Numbered from the stretch's first letter, positions 1-9,015 are shown. The stretch: DNA of 64,000 bases from Candidatus Aminicenantota bacterium (GCA_026393835.1 JAPKZK010000040.1:1-64000), one strand, 5' to 3'. The notes: generated by a model not told the origin, from the letters alone. Numbers and translations: made by a program.

Positions 1-74
1 CTTCTTGTTTTAATGTCACTCCAATTTTTCTCACTTGTACTGTTAATCTCTGCTTTAAGCTGTTTCTTGATCAT
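1..74 (-). CDS. 5' end of an unknown gene cut by the window edge
   Basis: An ATG at 74 (complement) follows a strong Shine-Dalgarno, AAGGAG, with a 6-nt spacer. The frame stays open to the window edge for 24 codons, giving a lysine-rich start (MIKKQLKAEINS...). Too little is visible to name a product. It is divergent from the propeller-like gene to its right. The ribosome binding site is the main reason for believing it. Confidence 0.45.
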   Translation of the reverse strand, partial: MIKKQLKAEINSTSEKNWSDIKTR

Positions 75-208
75 TCTGAACTCCTTAAAATTTTACTTAA
101 AATAAACTTAACTCCTTGTCTAAATTTAAGGGTCCATTATAATCAGATGCGAAAGTTACATTTACTCTTGAAAGAGAAATTGACTTACCAAATATTTTTT
201 ATGCTGAT

Positions 209-1183
209 ATGTCTTTATGTGGGGATAATTTATTAGTAAAAGGGTATGATATGCGAGATAAAAAAATCTGCCCAATTAATATTTATGATTTAAACTTAAA
301 TTTAATAAAATCTTATTCCATACCGTTGGGCCAGGGGCCTGGCGATATATCGGATTTGGCTTTTTTATTCATCTATCAGAATTTGCTCTATGCAATTGAT
401 CTTCAAAATTATAGAATTTCGATTTTTGATTTTAATGCAAATATGAAATTGATTAAAATAAATCGATTGAAAGAGCCAATTTTTTTGCCATACCTTTCAG
501 AAGATTCTAATTATATTGCATTTTCAAAAATGGAATGGATTCCAAATCAGAAATATAGATATCCCATCTATTATGCGAAATTTCCTTCTTTGGAAAACCC
601 ACGTAAATTCAATGAAGTTATATCTAGTGTTCACTTTGATGATAAGGACAGGTTGATTTTGGGCGAAGATCCATTTGTTGATTATTTTATTAAGAATAAT
701 TATCTTTATATATTAGACATGGGGCGATACATCCTTTCCAAAACAGGACTAAACTCCGGGAAGGCAGAAAAAATAAGAGTAGATTTTAAACCTATCAAAA
801 TAAATGTGGATGCTTCGGAAAATGAACGCATAATTAAATTGTTAATGGGCAGACGGGCAAATCCGAACGAGTATGCATTGCCTGAGAGTTTAGTTCCAAC
901 TTCATGGATGATTCCTTTGGGAAAAGGATTTGCCGTAATTCGACGTCATAACTTCGAGCAGGATAAGGATGGTGACGTAGAAGCAGATTATTTCGATTAT
1001 GATTTGAATATGATTGGTAAAATTAAAATGCCTTATTTTTTCCGATATAACTCTTTTAGGTTTCCAGGCTTAAGTAATTACAAGGCTTATGCAGGTAATT
1101 ATCTTTTTACCATTGAAGACAATGATGAAAATTGGAAGCTAAAGAAATGGTATGTTGATGAATCTAAAATACAAACACCATAA
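209..1183 (+). CDS. 6-bladed beta-propeller-like protein, N-terminally truncated
   Basis: About 324 aa, homologous along its length to the intact lipoprotein at 1563-2684. Shared landmarks are the GxGPGDI/GEGPGDL segment, a repeated 'INIYD/INIFD' type blade motif, the P-x-S/GWM-x-PLGKGF-V-IRRH stretch and a following DYFDYDL. The reading frame is open further upstream, back to a stop at 140-142, and that upstream part (TFTLEREIDLPN) still aligns with the paralog. It has neither a start codon nor a signal peptide. ATG 209 is therefore the first usable start inside a gene that has lost its 5' end, and no Shine-Dalgarno precedes it. The intact relative is a lipoprotein, so this copy would be mislocalised if made. 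Probably a decaying paralog; what these propellers bind is unknown. Confidence 0.6.
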   Translation: MSLCGDNLLVKGYDMRDKKICPINIYDLNLNLIKSYSIPLGQGPGDISDLAFLFIYQNLLYAIDLQNYRISIFDFNANMKLIKINRLKEPIFLPYLSEDSNYIAFSKMEWIPNQKYRYPIYYAKFPSLENPRKFNEVISSVHFDDKDRLILGEDPFVDYFIKNNYLYILDMGRYILSKTGLNSGKAEKIRVDFKPIKINVDASENERIIKLLMGRRANPNEYALPESLVPTSWMIPLGKGFAVIRRHNFEQDKDGDVEADYFDYDLNMIGKIKMPYFFRYNSFRFPGLSNYKAYAGNYLFTIEDNDENWKLKKWYVDESKIQTP

Positions 1184-1198
1184 AAAATCCTGGGGGCC

Positions 1199-1621
1199 TT
1201 GGTGGCAAAGATTTTTCTATTTGAGGGCAGTGACAATCCGTTTGAAATACGGTATAATGACGGTATGAACCGATCGATTAGCCCCATTTTCCCTGGGAAT
1301 GAAAGGGCGGAAGCCTATCCCAATGAAAATGATTACACCGCTCACGGGTCTTATTTTTCACCCGTTACAACTTCAGCATACACTACAAACAGTTTCGGGC
1401 AAATCCAGTCGGTAACCTTAACTTATACCGATACCTATTACATCTATTCCTTTGACGGCAAGCCGTTACCCGAATACGATCAAACCGGGAGTTGCGTCAG
1501 AGATTACATTTACGCCGGGAACCGTTTGTTGGCCAAATACCTGGCCATTAAGGAGAAAGAAAATGAACAAACCAATCGCTATAATAGTTCTAATGTGGCT
1601 GATTTTCTCGATGCACTGTAA
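1199..1621 (+). pseudogene. RHS/YD-repeat protein remnant
   Basis: The frame reads like the C-terminal part of an RHS core: IRYNDGMNR, then YYIYSFDGKPLPEYD, then RDYIYAGNRLLAKY. This is the usual G-x-Y-D and 'YIYAGNRLLAxY' pattern just before an RHS hyper-conserved region. It has only a TTG start without a ribosome binding site and no upstream RHS body. It stops being RHS-like after the LAKY motif, where the next gene's Shine-Dalgarno and ATG (1563) lie inside it. It is a relict, perhaps from a larger RHS gene broken when the propeller genes were shuffled. No toxin domain remains. Confidence 0.6.
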
Positions 1622-2684
1622 AAATGACAAATTCCCGTCAGCCCCGGAAGCCGTGCTGGAAGAAAAAAAACAATTCATCGATCTTAAATGGCGCAAAGAA
1701 AAAAGTGTGGATATCTCCGAAATGACAGATAGCGCTTTCCTTCATATCACCCCTGGGAATTTATATGTGTTTGGATACTCTTTAAAACAATCCGATAGAC
1801 AATTATTGAAGAAATACAACACCGACCTGGATTTGTGTTTTGAAAAAATATTTACCACTGGGGAAGGGCCCGGGGATCTGGGTGGGGGATCCTATTTCTT
1901 TTTTTTCGGCGATAAACTTTATGTCCCCGATAATACCCAAAGACGAATCAATATATTCGATAAAGAACTGAATTTCATAAAATTTATAAAAACGTCGGCA
2001 GCATTCCTATCCCCCACCTTTATCAAAGACGGGAGCTTTTTCATAGCCTACAGGGCCGAAGAAGACGACAATCGCAGAGTCTCTTTTCACCTTGATTTGG
2101 TTTCGTTTCCCGGGTTGGATATTAAACGCATTCATACGATAGGCCCATCTGTTACTTATGACCACAACAAAAAATTTATTGTAGGCGCAATACCGGAGTT
2201 CCATTATTTTTATAAAAATGAGAAAATATATCTTATAAATATGATGTCCTATCAAATCATGATGTTTGATTTGTCCGGGAAGATGCTTAAACAGATAAGG
2301 GTTGATGTTGAAAAGAAAACTGTTCCCTCTGAAAAGAAAATGGAATGGTTAAATGAGCAAAGTAGACTGAAAGATCGTGTGACTCTTACCGATATCATAC
2401 AGCCTGCCGGGTGGATGGCGCCGCTGGGTAAAGGGTTCGTGGTAATAAGGAGGCATACTTACAATACTGCCTGCGAGGGCTTGGTGGAAGGCGATTATTT
2501 CGACTATGATCTTCATCTGCTGGGTAAAGTCCAATTCCCCTGTTTCTACAGGATATATTATTTACTAAGGGCTAATTTTCCCAGGAGTGTGGCTTATGAA
2601 AATGGGTATGTTTATATAATTAACCAGGATTTAAAGGAAGTAGATGAAGATATTAACCTGGAAAAATGGAGCGTGACGGAATGA
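1563..2684 (+). CDS. 6-bladed beta-propeller lipoprotein
   Basis: 373 aa. A frame is open further upstream, but ATG 1563 is chosen because AGGAGAAAGAAA sits directly before it and it begins a textbook lipoprotein signal: Met-Asn-Lys, a hydrophobic run, then lipobox FSMHC with Cys near residue 20. The mature part has repeating beta-strand motifs (GEGPGDL, LYVPDNTQRRINIFD, IYLINMMSYQIMMFD) typical of 6-bladed propeller proteins common in Bacteroidota and Aminicenantes. It is the full-length paralog of the truncated gene at 209-1183. Probably anchored on the periplasmic or outer face of the envelope; the ligand is unknown. Confidence 0.75.
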   Translation: MNKPIAIIVLMWLIFSMHCKNDKFPSAPEAVLEEKKQFIDLKWRKEKSVDISEMTDSAFLHITPGNLYVFGYSLKQSDRQLLKKYNTDLDLCFEKIFTTGEGPGDLGGGSYFFFFGDKLYVPDNTQRRINIFDKELNFIKFIKTSAAFLSPTFIKDGSFFIAYRAEEDDNRRVSFHLDLVSFPGLDIKRIHTIGPSVTYDHNKKFIVGAIPEFHYFYKNEKIYLINMMSYQIMMFDLSGKMLKQIRVDVEKKTVPSEKKMEWLNEQSRLKDRVTLTDIIQPAGWMAPLGKGFVVIRRHTYNTACEGLVEGDYFDYDLHLLGKVQFPCFYRIYYLLRANFPRSVAYENGYVYIINQDLKEVDEDINLEKWSVTE

Positions 2685-2741
2685 AAAAAATCAGGAAGAA
2701 TATGGAACAACAAAGATAAAAGGAAACTTAAAGAACGAAAA

Positions 2742-3170
2742 ATGAATCAAGAAAAAAATGACACAGAAGTAGGGACACGGATCAAGCAGATTCGGACGGC
2801 ATTGCATTTCCAGCAAAAGGAATTTGCAGTACGCATGGGCGTATCCGGGCCGACGTTATCCGAAATCGAAAATGGGAAATACAAGCCCGGTTTTGATTTC
2901 TTAGAAAAACTTTCGCAAGACTTCGAGGTCAATTTACATTATGTATTTTTTGGAGAAGGGGAGATGTTCCTGGGGCCTGGCCGGCGTTATATAGAGAAGA
3001 TAAGGAGCCGCGGCGCCAGCCCGGAAGATTTGCGCAAGTTTTCCTGGTATTTCGAGCGATCGTCCATCATGCATTATCATATATTGAGTGCATTTAACAG
3101 CAAGCTTGTCGAAGACAAAACCAACATCGAAAAGGAAGTTGGAGAATATAATCCCGCCGACGGGAAATAA
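2742..3170 (+). CDS. XRE-family helix-turn-helix transcriptional regulator
   Basis: 142 aa. Residues about 10-70 form a Cro/CI-type HTH: TRIKQIRTAL, then QQKEFAVRMGVSGPTLSEIENG with the recognition helix at SGPTLSEIENGK. A dimerisation-like stretch (FEVNLHYVFFGEGEMF) follows. The C-terminal half (FSWYFERSSIMHYHIL) is helical and lacks a recognised sensor domain. The gene ends about 50 bp before the promoter of the surface-protein operon, so it may regulate that operon or itself; that role is inference from position only. Confidence 0.8.
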   Translation: MNQEKNDTEVGTRIKQIRTALHFQQKEFAVRMGVSGPTLSEIENGKYKPGFDFLEKLSQDFEVNLHYVFFGEGEMFLGPGRRYIEKIRSRGASPEDLRKFSWYFERSSIMHYHILSAFNSKLVEDKTNIEKEVGEYNPADGK

Positions 3171-3218
3171 GAAGACCCCGAAGCGCCAGGGGAAGTAGAA
3201 TTTTTTTTCAAATAAAAC

Positions 3219-3247
3219 TTGACAAGTGGCAATTACTATGTTAAAGT
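3219..3247 (+). promoter_or_regulatory. Promoter of the surface-protein operon
   Basis: TTGACA (3219-3224), 17-bp spacer, TAAAGT (3242-3247). The -35 is perfect and the -10 matches four of six positions. It lies 74 bp upstream of ATG 3321, which has a perfect AGGAGG at 3309-3314. Confidence 0.55.
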
Positions 3248-3320
3248 TACTGGCTTTAAGTAAATGGATCAAAACAGATCAAAAACGAAAAGCCGAAAAT
3301 CAGTTTATAGGAGGATATAA

Positions 3321-3983
3321 ATGAGAGTTAAAATGTTGGTTGTAATGAGTGTGGTATTCATCTTTATGATGGGTATGTCGTTAATGGGCCAAACCAATGA
3401 CACGGTGACGGTAAACGCCACCATCCGCAGCACCCTGACATTTCTGCTGGACGGCACGGATGGGAATACGACTTATACGTCGGCTGAAACCTGTAATTTT
3501 GGCACTTCGGATGCCGGCGGCGGCGCTATCACCGGCGGCGATGCCCTGGTAACCGGTCAAACCGGACTCCCGGTAGATGGATCGTTAACTGACCTGAGCG
3601 GCGGCGACGGTTTCTTTGACCCCACCTGCGTCGGCGCTTTCTACCAGTTCTTCAGCACTACCGGAGCCCCCACCCGGACGTCCCACGACGACGCCGCCCT
3701 GGGTATTTACGCCAAAGGTTCCCATGTGACAACCTGCGACCTGACCGTGTCGGCTTCGGTAGCCGGAGACGCTTCGGTTACTGTCGGTCAATTAAAATGG
3801 AAAAGCAATGGCGGCGCTTATGGTACTTACGCTGCATTCACTGCCGCCCCAGTAAACTTCAGTTCAACTGGCTCCGGCGCCATTAATTTGATGCTGTACC
3901 ATGATTACGGTTTGGTTGTAGAATATGCAGACGTGCCGGGGGCTTATACCTGGACAGTCACTTATACTTTGACGACCACCTAA
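3321..3983 (+). CDS. Secreted pilin-like/surface subunit 1
   Basis: 220 aa with an N-terminal signal peptide (hydrophobic residues about 4-22, likely cleavage after LMGQ). The mature chain is rich in Gly, Thr, Ala and Asp and is beta-strand-like, with Cys in ETCNFG, DPTCVGAFY and TTCDLTV. Its C-terminal block, HDYGLVVEYADVPGAYTW followed by TVTYTL, recurs almost unchanged in the next gene and in weaker form in the third. It is the first of five closely spaced genes on one strand, ahead of chaperone-like and barrel genes. The simplest reading is a major structural subunit exported to the surface. No named pilin family is recognised with certainty. Confidence 0.65.
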   Translation: MRVKMLVVMSVVFIFMMGMSLMGQTNDTVTVNATIRSTLTFLLDGTDGNTTYTSAETCNFGTSDAGGGAITGGDALVTGQTGLPVDGSLTDLSGGDGFFDPTCVGAFYQFFSTTGAPTRTSHDDAALGIYAKGSHVTTCDLTVSASVAGDASVTVGQLKWKSNGGAYGTYAAFTAAPVNFSSTGSGAINLMLYHDYGLVVEYADVPGAYTWTVTYTLTTT

Positions 3984-4025
3984 TAATGACGTGATGACGT
4001 CATAACGTAACGACACGAACACGCG

Positions 4026-4727
4026 ATGGAGATAGAAAAACCATTTGCCTGCGCTTCAACGTTAGTAGTCCCCATTGTATTCGCCGTTATATGCCTGTTG
4101 TACAGTACCGGTTCTGCGCAGCAGCAAAGCGCGTCCGCTGCCGTCGAATTCGAGCTGGCGCCGCCGCTGGCCATCATAACCTTTAACATCGACGGCACCG
4201 ACGCGCTGTGGACTCGGACGGCGAATGAAACGTGTGCTCTTGGAAATGTAGATAGTAGGGGCGCTCCAATTTCAGGGGCGCCGGTGGGGGATCCCAATGT
4301 AAACGGGGTAGTAGGCATACCCGTGGATTCCGCCGGCGCTCCCCTGGCTAGCTTCGATGACGCTGGCTGTGTCGGGGCTTTTTATCCCCTTTTTGCCGCC
4401 ACTGGCGGCGGCGGGAATAACAATCATCCCAACAGCGCCCTGCTCATACGCGTGCGGACCAACTCAGCGTGGACACTTACCTGCAGGGGTCAGCTTCTCG
4501 CATCCACCACCCATATGACCGTGGGTCAACTAAAATGGAAAATGGATGCCACGGCGTCCAACGGTTATCAAAGTTACAACAGTTTTACAGCAGGCAGCTC
4601 TCCCGTTGCTTCCGGCGCAGGGGGCATAAATACACGTTATTACATCGATTATGGCTTACTGGTGGAATATGCGGACGCGCCCGGCGCTAATTCATGGTTG
4701 GTCACCTACACCCTGACCTCGAACTAA
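4026..4727 (+). CDS. Secreted pilin-like/surface subunit 2
   Basis: 233 aa and clearly paralogous to subunit 1. It shares ETCALGNVDSRG (compare ETCNFGTSDAGG), GCVGAFYPLF (compare TCVGAFYQFF), MTVGQLKWK and YGLLVEYADAPGANSW near the C-terminus. A hydrophobic segment at about residues 10-32 ending in GSAQQ is a signal peptide. No Shine-Dalgarno is visible before ATG 4026. The 42-bp gap from subunit 1 contains a 10-bp palindrome (ATGACGTCAT, 3994-4003). The stop overlaps the next start, so the two are translationally coupled. Probably a second structural or adaptor subunit. Confidence 0.65.
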   Translation: MEIEKPFACASTLVVPIVFAVICLLYSTGSAQQQSASAAVEFELAPPLAIITFNIDGTDALWTRTANETCALGNVDSRGAPISGAPVGDPNVNGVVGIPVDSAGAPLASFDDAGCVGAFYPLFAATGGGGNNNHPNSALLIRVRTNSAWTLTCRGQLLASTTHMTVGQLKWKMDATASNGYQSYNSFTAGSSPVASGAGGINTRYYIDYGLLVEYADAPGANSWLVTYTLTSN

Positions 4728-5314
4728 TGATGAAAAACAAACTCCCGGTTATAGCGTTCCTTCTTTCGTTGGCCTTGCTGTCGTTATCCTATTCACAGGA
4801 GCCGTCGTCGTCTATGCAATTAACGCTGGATGGCCCGGACATGGACAGCGGATATGGATTACAGAAAACCATTCGTCTCGGGACCCTCAGCCAAAGGGGT
4901 TCTTCCGCGCTTGCCGGCGATTTCCCGGCCAAGCGTTCCCGGCTCCTGGGGGGCGATGATATTAGCGATGACGATTTTAAAGGGGTATTGTATGAATTTT
5001 CCCCACTTACCGGCGGCAATAATGAATTTACACATCCCAATTCATCCCTGGCGCTAAAAGTAAACAGCCCGGTCAATTGGCAGCTCATTGTTTCGGCGCG
5101 AGTAAACGGCGATCCCTCCGTAGTGGTGGACCAACTTCTATTCAAACAAGACGAGCAGAGAGAATATACGCCCTTTACACCCGCGCCGCAGGTCATCGCC
5201 CGCGGCAGCGCAGGCGCTTATCTGCTATTTTTCGACCTGGCCTTACGAATCGATTCGGATGACAAACCCGGGGTATATGTAGTGCAAATTAACTATGACC
5301 TGGTAGCCTATTAA
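4727..5314 (+). CDS. Secreted pilin-like/surface subunit 3
   Basis: 195-196 aa. The start overlaps the preceding stop (TAATGATG; ATG 4727 or 4730), so it is probably made by translational coupling. Signal peptide KLPVIAFLLSLALLSLSYSQ. The mature part keeps the layout of subunits 1 and 2 in shorter form: GVLYEFSPLTGG in place of GAFYQFF, VVDQLLFKQ in place of VGQLKWK, and a closing VYVVQINYDLVAY strand. It lacks the Gly/Thr-rich middle. A minor or tip/base subunit is plausible, but that is inference. Confidence 0.6.
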   Translation: MMKNKLPVIAFLLSLALLSLSYSQEPSSSMQLTLDGPDMDSGYGLQKTIRLGTLSQRGSSALAGDFPAKRSRLLGGDDISDDDFKGVLYEFSPLTGGNNEFTHPNSSLALKVNSPVNWQLIVSARVNGDPSVVVDQLLFKQDEQREYTPFTPAPQVIARGSAGAYLLFFDLALRIDSDDKPGVYVVQINYDLVAY

Positions 5315-5330
5315 CCGGAGGGAAAAAAGA

Positions 5331-6536
5331 ATGATACTGTTTAATTTAAAGACAAAGCGAAAAATAAAGACCTGCTTTTTCATACTCTTATGCCTCCTGG
5401 CGTCTGCCCCTACCATTTTACTCGCCACCATTTCCGTATCCCCGACGCTTTACGAGCTTCAGATCCCCCGGGGGCAATCTTTTACCGACGCCATCCGGGT
5501 AATGAATGTGGGAAAACTCGGGATTACGGTAAAGGTTTACCTTTCGGATTTCGATTTCAAGGCCAATGGCAATATTGATTTTCCCGATGCCGGTACTACG
5601 AAGTATTCCCTGGCTGATTATTTGCGTCTAAACCCCACCTCCCTCGACCTGGAACCGGGTGAAGAAAAATTCGTGCGCTTTACCATAACCATGCCCCAGG
5701 ATTTGGAAGGCGAATACCAGGGAATTTTGTTTTTTCAAACACTTCCCAGGGGTTACAAAACTCCGGCGACAGGAAAACAGATCATGATCTCTACCCGGAT
5801 CGGCGCCGGTTTATATGCCGCGGCAAAGAATACCGTCAAACATTCTTCCGAAATCTCGGGACTCTTCTTCAATAAGACTCAGAAACAATCGCCGGATAAT
5901 TCTTCTTTTCATTATGCCCTGGTCTATCATAACAATGGCAATATACACCTTCGCCCCACCGGGAAAGTGAAAATCCTCGACGCCTCGGGAAAAGAACTGG
6001 CTTCAGCGCCGGTAAACGAAAATAACACATCGGTGCTGAGGGATAGTGTGCGAATTTTCCAAGGGGACTTCAAAAATAATCCTGCATTGCCTGACGGCAG
6101 TTACAAAATCGTGGCTGAAATCGATTATGGCAAAGAAATACTGGAAACGGAAAAACCGGTTTACCTTTTAAACAGCGGCGGAATCGAATCATTCGAGGCT
6201 AAATTAAGCCCGAAAGGCAACGGCGCGGTAGAGATTGGTTTTGCTGCCAGGACAAAGGGAATCGAACCGGGAAAGGTAAACGAACACCGGCAAAAAGTTT
6301 TCAGGATTAAATCCGCAGCAGGTGAATTGCAAGGCGAATTGTTGGCCAATATCCCGGCGAAAACACCCCAGGGGAAATTTCCCCAAACCGTGGAATACAC
6401 CGGGGAATGGCGCGGCCAATTAAAACCGGGTTTATACTTCGCCGAATTTCTTGTTTCCCCCCGGGACAATGAGACCTTAACTTCCTTTTGCCTGGTCGAT
6501 AACACGGGCGGCGGCGCACGGGTGGCAGGTGATTGA
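5331..6536 (+). CDS. Periplasmic pilus-chaperone-like protein
   Basis: 401 aa with a strong Shine-Dalgarno (GGAGGG) and an N-terminal signal peptide ending near LLATIS. Residues about 35-140 look like an Ig-like chaperone domain: ISVSPTLYELQIPRG, then a 'RVMNVGK...VKVYLSD' strand pair, then LRLNPTSLDLEPGEEKFVRFTI. That last pattern is typical of FimC/PapD-like and DUF916-type domains. The remainder holds a second beta-sandwich and a GLYFAEFLVS terminus. It is longer than classic pilus chaperones (about 230 aa). It sits between the subunits and the barrel protein, overlapping the latter by 8 bp. It likely escorts the secreted subunits through the periplasm. Confidence 0.6.
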   Translation: MILFNLKTKRKIKTCFFILLCLLASAPTILLATISVSPTLYELQIPRGQSFTDAIRVMNVGKLGITVKVYLSDFDFKANGNIDFPDAGTTKYSLADYLRLNPTSLDLEPGEEKFVRFTITMPQDLEGEYQGILFFQTLPRGYKTPATGKQIMISTRIGAGLYAAAKNTVKHSSEISGLFFNKTQKQSPDNSSFHYALVYHNNGNIHLRPTGKVKILDASGKELASAPVNENNTSVLRDSVRIFQGDFKNNPALPDGSYKIVAEIDYGKEILETEKPVYLLNSGGIESFEAKLSPKGNGAVEIGFAARTKGIEPGKVNEHRQKVFRIKSAAGELQGELLANIPAKTPQGKFPQTVEYTGEWRGQLKPGLYFAEFLVSPRDNETLTSFCLVDNTGGGARVAGD

Positions 6537-8781
6537 AATACCGAAATTAAAACAAAGCATAATTCTTAAGCGTTGCCTTGTTTTTTTGTTTATCATTTTA
6601 ACCTCTCTGCTGTCGGCAGATGAGACCGGGAGACTTTCTCTTACTTATCAGAATCAGAGTTTCAAAACCATCGATCAAAATAACGATTACTTTACCACCC
6701 TCAACAGTATATATCTCAATTTATGGCAGGGGCTCGGCAAAGGCAGTTCTTTTAATTTTTCCATCAATTATTATTTTGATCGGGGCCTCAGCCAGGTGAC
6801 TTCCTACAACCTGGGACTCCAGGCTGTCCCCCTGGGAAAATTCAAAGTAGACGTCGATTTCGGGACCATTGCCTATCCCCTCTCCAGTTTGCCTTATTTC
6901 GGTTCCTTTAATCCCACCTCATATCGGGGCTTGAAAGGGGGGAAAATCAGTTTTAGATCGGATAAGACGGATATAATTTTATTCGGCGGCGAACTCTACA
7001 ACGATTTTGGTTTCGGTTCTCAGAGCGAAAAAAGCAAGATTTACGGCGCACGGGCTGTTTTTCGACCCAATCGTCGTTGGACAATCGGAACAGGATGGCT
7101 GAAAATCCTGGGTGTGCCTACCGACGACCCCTTCGGCAGCGGCAGCACGAGTGACTACGATGTTTTCAGCCTGGACAGTTCGGTAATGGCGGTTAAAAAC
7201 TTTTATCTCCTGGGCGACTTTCGTTACATCTTCGATCAAAGTAAAAAAAATAAAGACGGTTATGCGGTAAAAACCGGGACATACTACAATGCCGGGAAAG
7301 TATCCTTTGAAATTTTCTATAATTATATTTCACCCACTTATCCCACCCTCGGCAATATTTTCTTCCAGGACCACAAGGGGGTTACCATCGTGGGCCAATA
7401 TCGGTTGGCTTCCTGGGTATCGCTGTTCGGCAGCCTGGATACATTTAATGAACAACTGAAAAATATCCCGGGACACTCTCTCAACAATTTTATGACCTAC
7501 CGGTTCGGTTCGACCCTATCCCCAAAGGCCCTACCGCAATTTACCGCCAGCTATAATAAAAGTATAAGAGAGTTTCCAAAAGAAGGACCGGGTCCCGGTT
7601 CGAACAAGGGAACCGATTTCGACATGATATTTCTCTCATTATCCCAAAATTATAGGCGCTTTTATTGGAATATCTACTTTAACAGGGGAACTTTTAATAA
7701 CCAGGGGGAAGCTGCCTGGAATTACAGCTTGAATCGCATTTTTTTTAATTTGCGTTGGTCTTACCCTGCCGGCCATTATATTTATCTCGCCGGCGACCTG
7801 AACCAAACCTCCTGGCAGGCCACTGCCTCGGATAATAAAAATATGAATATCCAGTTGGGGGTCAACGTGACCGTGTCATCCTATTTTCAGCTCAATATCC
7901 AGGGCGACTATTCCATCGACAAATATACGGTCGGGGTAGGGGAGAACCAGCGCCTGGGAATCGGCGGGGGCTTCATCTACCGGATCAAACCCCTGAAAGT
8001 TAACTGCTCCCTAAGATACCAGTATGGGAAGAATGAATCGTTTTTGCCGGGCGAACCGGCCAAATATTCGCACCAGGCTTTTATCAGTATTACCAAAGAT
8101 TTCAAATGGGGGACCGAGACTTCCGGGTATGGGCTGCGGGGTACACCCGGCGCCCACGGGACAGGAAAAATTAAAGGCAGCGTCTTCGTGGATCTCAACC
8201 AAAATGATCTGCAAGACCCCGGAGAAGACCCCCTGGAAGACATTTATATTCTCGTGGATAATTATAAGACAGTAAAGACCGACAAAAATGGCCATTTTAC
8301 CGTATCCTCCATACCTGTCGGGACCCATCAAATATCCCTCGATCTCAGCAAAGTCCCGGCCTCTTACGAAGCCTCCCGGGAAAAAACCGAACTGGTAATC
8401 AAAAAAGGCGAGACCGGTAAAGTTTATTTAACCGTTATCCCCGTGGGTCTGCTGGCGGGACAGGTTATCCTGGACCTTAATGAAAATAACGCGCCGGATA
8501 AAGCTGAACCCATCTTAACCGGTATCCAGGTCAACTTATATAAAGAAGACAAATTAATTCGCTGGGAGTATACCAATTCAAAAGGCGTCTTTACCTTCGA
8601 TAATCTTCGCCCCGGTGCGTACATTATAAAAGTAGACGAAGAAAGCGTCTATGAAAAGTATAACGGGATAGACAAAGCCACGGTAAAGGTAACCGTTAAA
8701 CCCTGGGAAGAGAAAAAAGACCTTCTCCTGCTGCTTAATGAGTATAAAAAGAGCAGGGTCAAGAAAGTGTTGGATTATTAA
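6529..8781 (+). CDS. Outer-membrane beta-barrel (usher-like) with C-terminal SdrD/Cna B-type domains
   Basis: 750 aa from a GTG start overlapping the chaperone-like gene by 8 bp; no later start precedes the signal peptide (CLVFLFIILTSLLSAD). Residues about 30-520 alternate aromatic and polar beta-strands (SLTYQNQSF, FNFSINYYFD, AHQ-type strand ends), as in a large outer-membrane barrel. Residues about 545-620 and 630-710 form two SdrD/Cna B-like beta-sandwiches: GSVFVDLNQNDLQDPGEDPL and VILDLNENNAPDKAEP, the Ca-binding-like D-x-N-x-N-x-D pattern. Position and topology suggest an usher-like pore for the three subunits, but no canonical usher plug or N-terminal motif is recognisable. An adhesin is the alternative. 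Confidence 0.55.
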   Translation: MIEIPKLKQSIILKRCLVFLFIILTSLLSADETGRLSLTYQNQSFKTIDQNNDYFTTLNSIYLNLWQGLGKGSSFNFSINYYFDRGLSQVTSYNLGLQAVPLGKFKVDVDFGTIAYPLSSLPYFGSFNPTSYRGLKGGKISFRSDKTDIILFGGELYNDFGFGSQSEKSKIYGARAVFRPNRRWTIGTGWLKILGVPTDDPFGSGSTSDYDVFSLDSSVMAVKNFYLLGDFRYIFDQSKKNKDGYAVKTGTYYNAGKVSFEIFYNYISPTYPTLGNIFFQDHKGVTIVGQYRLASWVSLFGSLDTFNEQLKNIPGHSLNNFMTYRFGSTLSPKALPQFTASYNKSIREFPKEGPGPGSNKGTDFDMIFLSLSQNYRRFYWNIYFNRGTFNNQGEAAWNYSLNRIFFNLRWSYPAGHYIYLAGDLNQTSWQATASDNKNMNIQLGVNVTVSSYFQLNIQGDYSIDKYTVGVGENQRLGIGGGFIYRIKPLKVNCSLRYQYGKNESFLPGEPAKYSHQAFISITKDFKWGTETSGYGLRGTPGAHGTGKIKGSVFVDLNQNDLQDPGEDPLEDIYILVDNYKTVKTDKNGHFTVSSIPVGTHQISLDLSKVPASYEASREKTELVIKKGETGKVYLTVIPVGLLAGQVILDLNENNAPDKAEPILTGIQVNLYKEDKLIRWEYTNSKGVFTFDNLRPGAYIIKVDEESVYEKYNGIDKATVKVTVKPWEEKKDLLLLLNEYKKSRVKKVLDY

Positions 8782-8792
8782 ACTGTTTAAAT

Positions 8793-9015
8793 TATAAACG
8801 ATAAATGATAAATGATAAATGATAAATTATAAATTATAAACGATGGCTCCCTACGGGCAAAAATAATTCAAACGCCTGCGGCGAAAAAATAAATGGCACC
8901 ACGTATTGCGACACGCCCTTTTTTAATCTTTTCGCCGCAGGCGTTAATAGATATCGTCCGCAGGACACAGCTTTCCATTTATCATTTATAATTTATAATT
9001 TATAATTTATCATTC
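8793..9015. repeat. Nested inverted repeat between convergent genes
   Basis: An inner perfect 17-bp pair (AACGCCTGCGGCGAAAA at 8871-8887 and its complement at 8929-8945) is nested inside an outer AT-rich pair made of ATAAATGATAAAT/TTATAAATTATAAA-type units (about 8793-8843 and 8976-9013). It fills the space between two convergent genes and could act as a bidirectional terminator or be a small MITE-like element. Nothing else is seen in this intergenic stretch. Confidence 0.6.

Noticed and set aside
4789..5196. Minus-strand 135-aa reading frame
   Set aside because: It lies inside the well-supported subunit 3 gene, has no ribosome binding site and reads as shadow protein rich in Ser, Pro and Arg.
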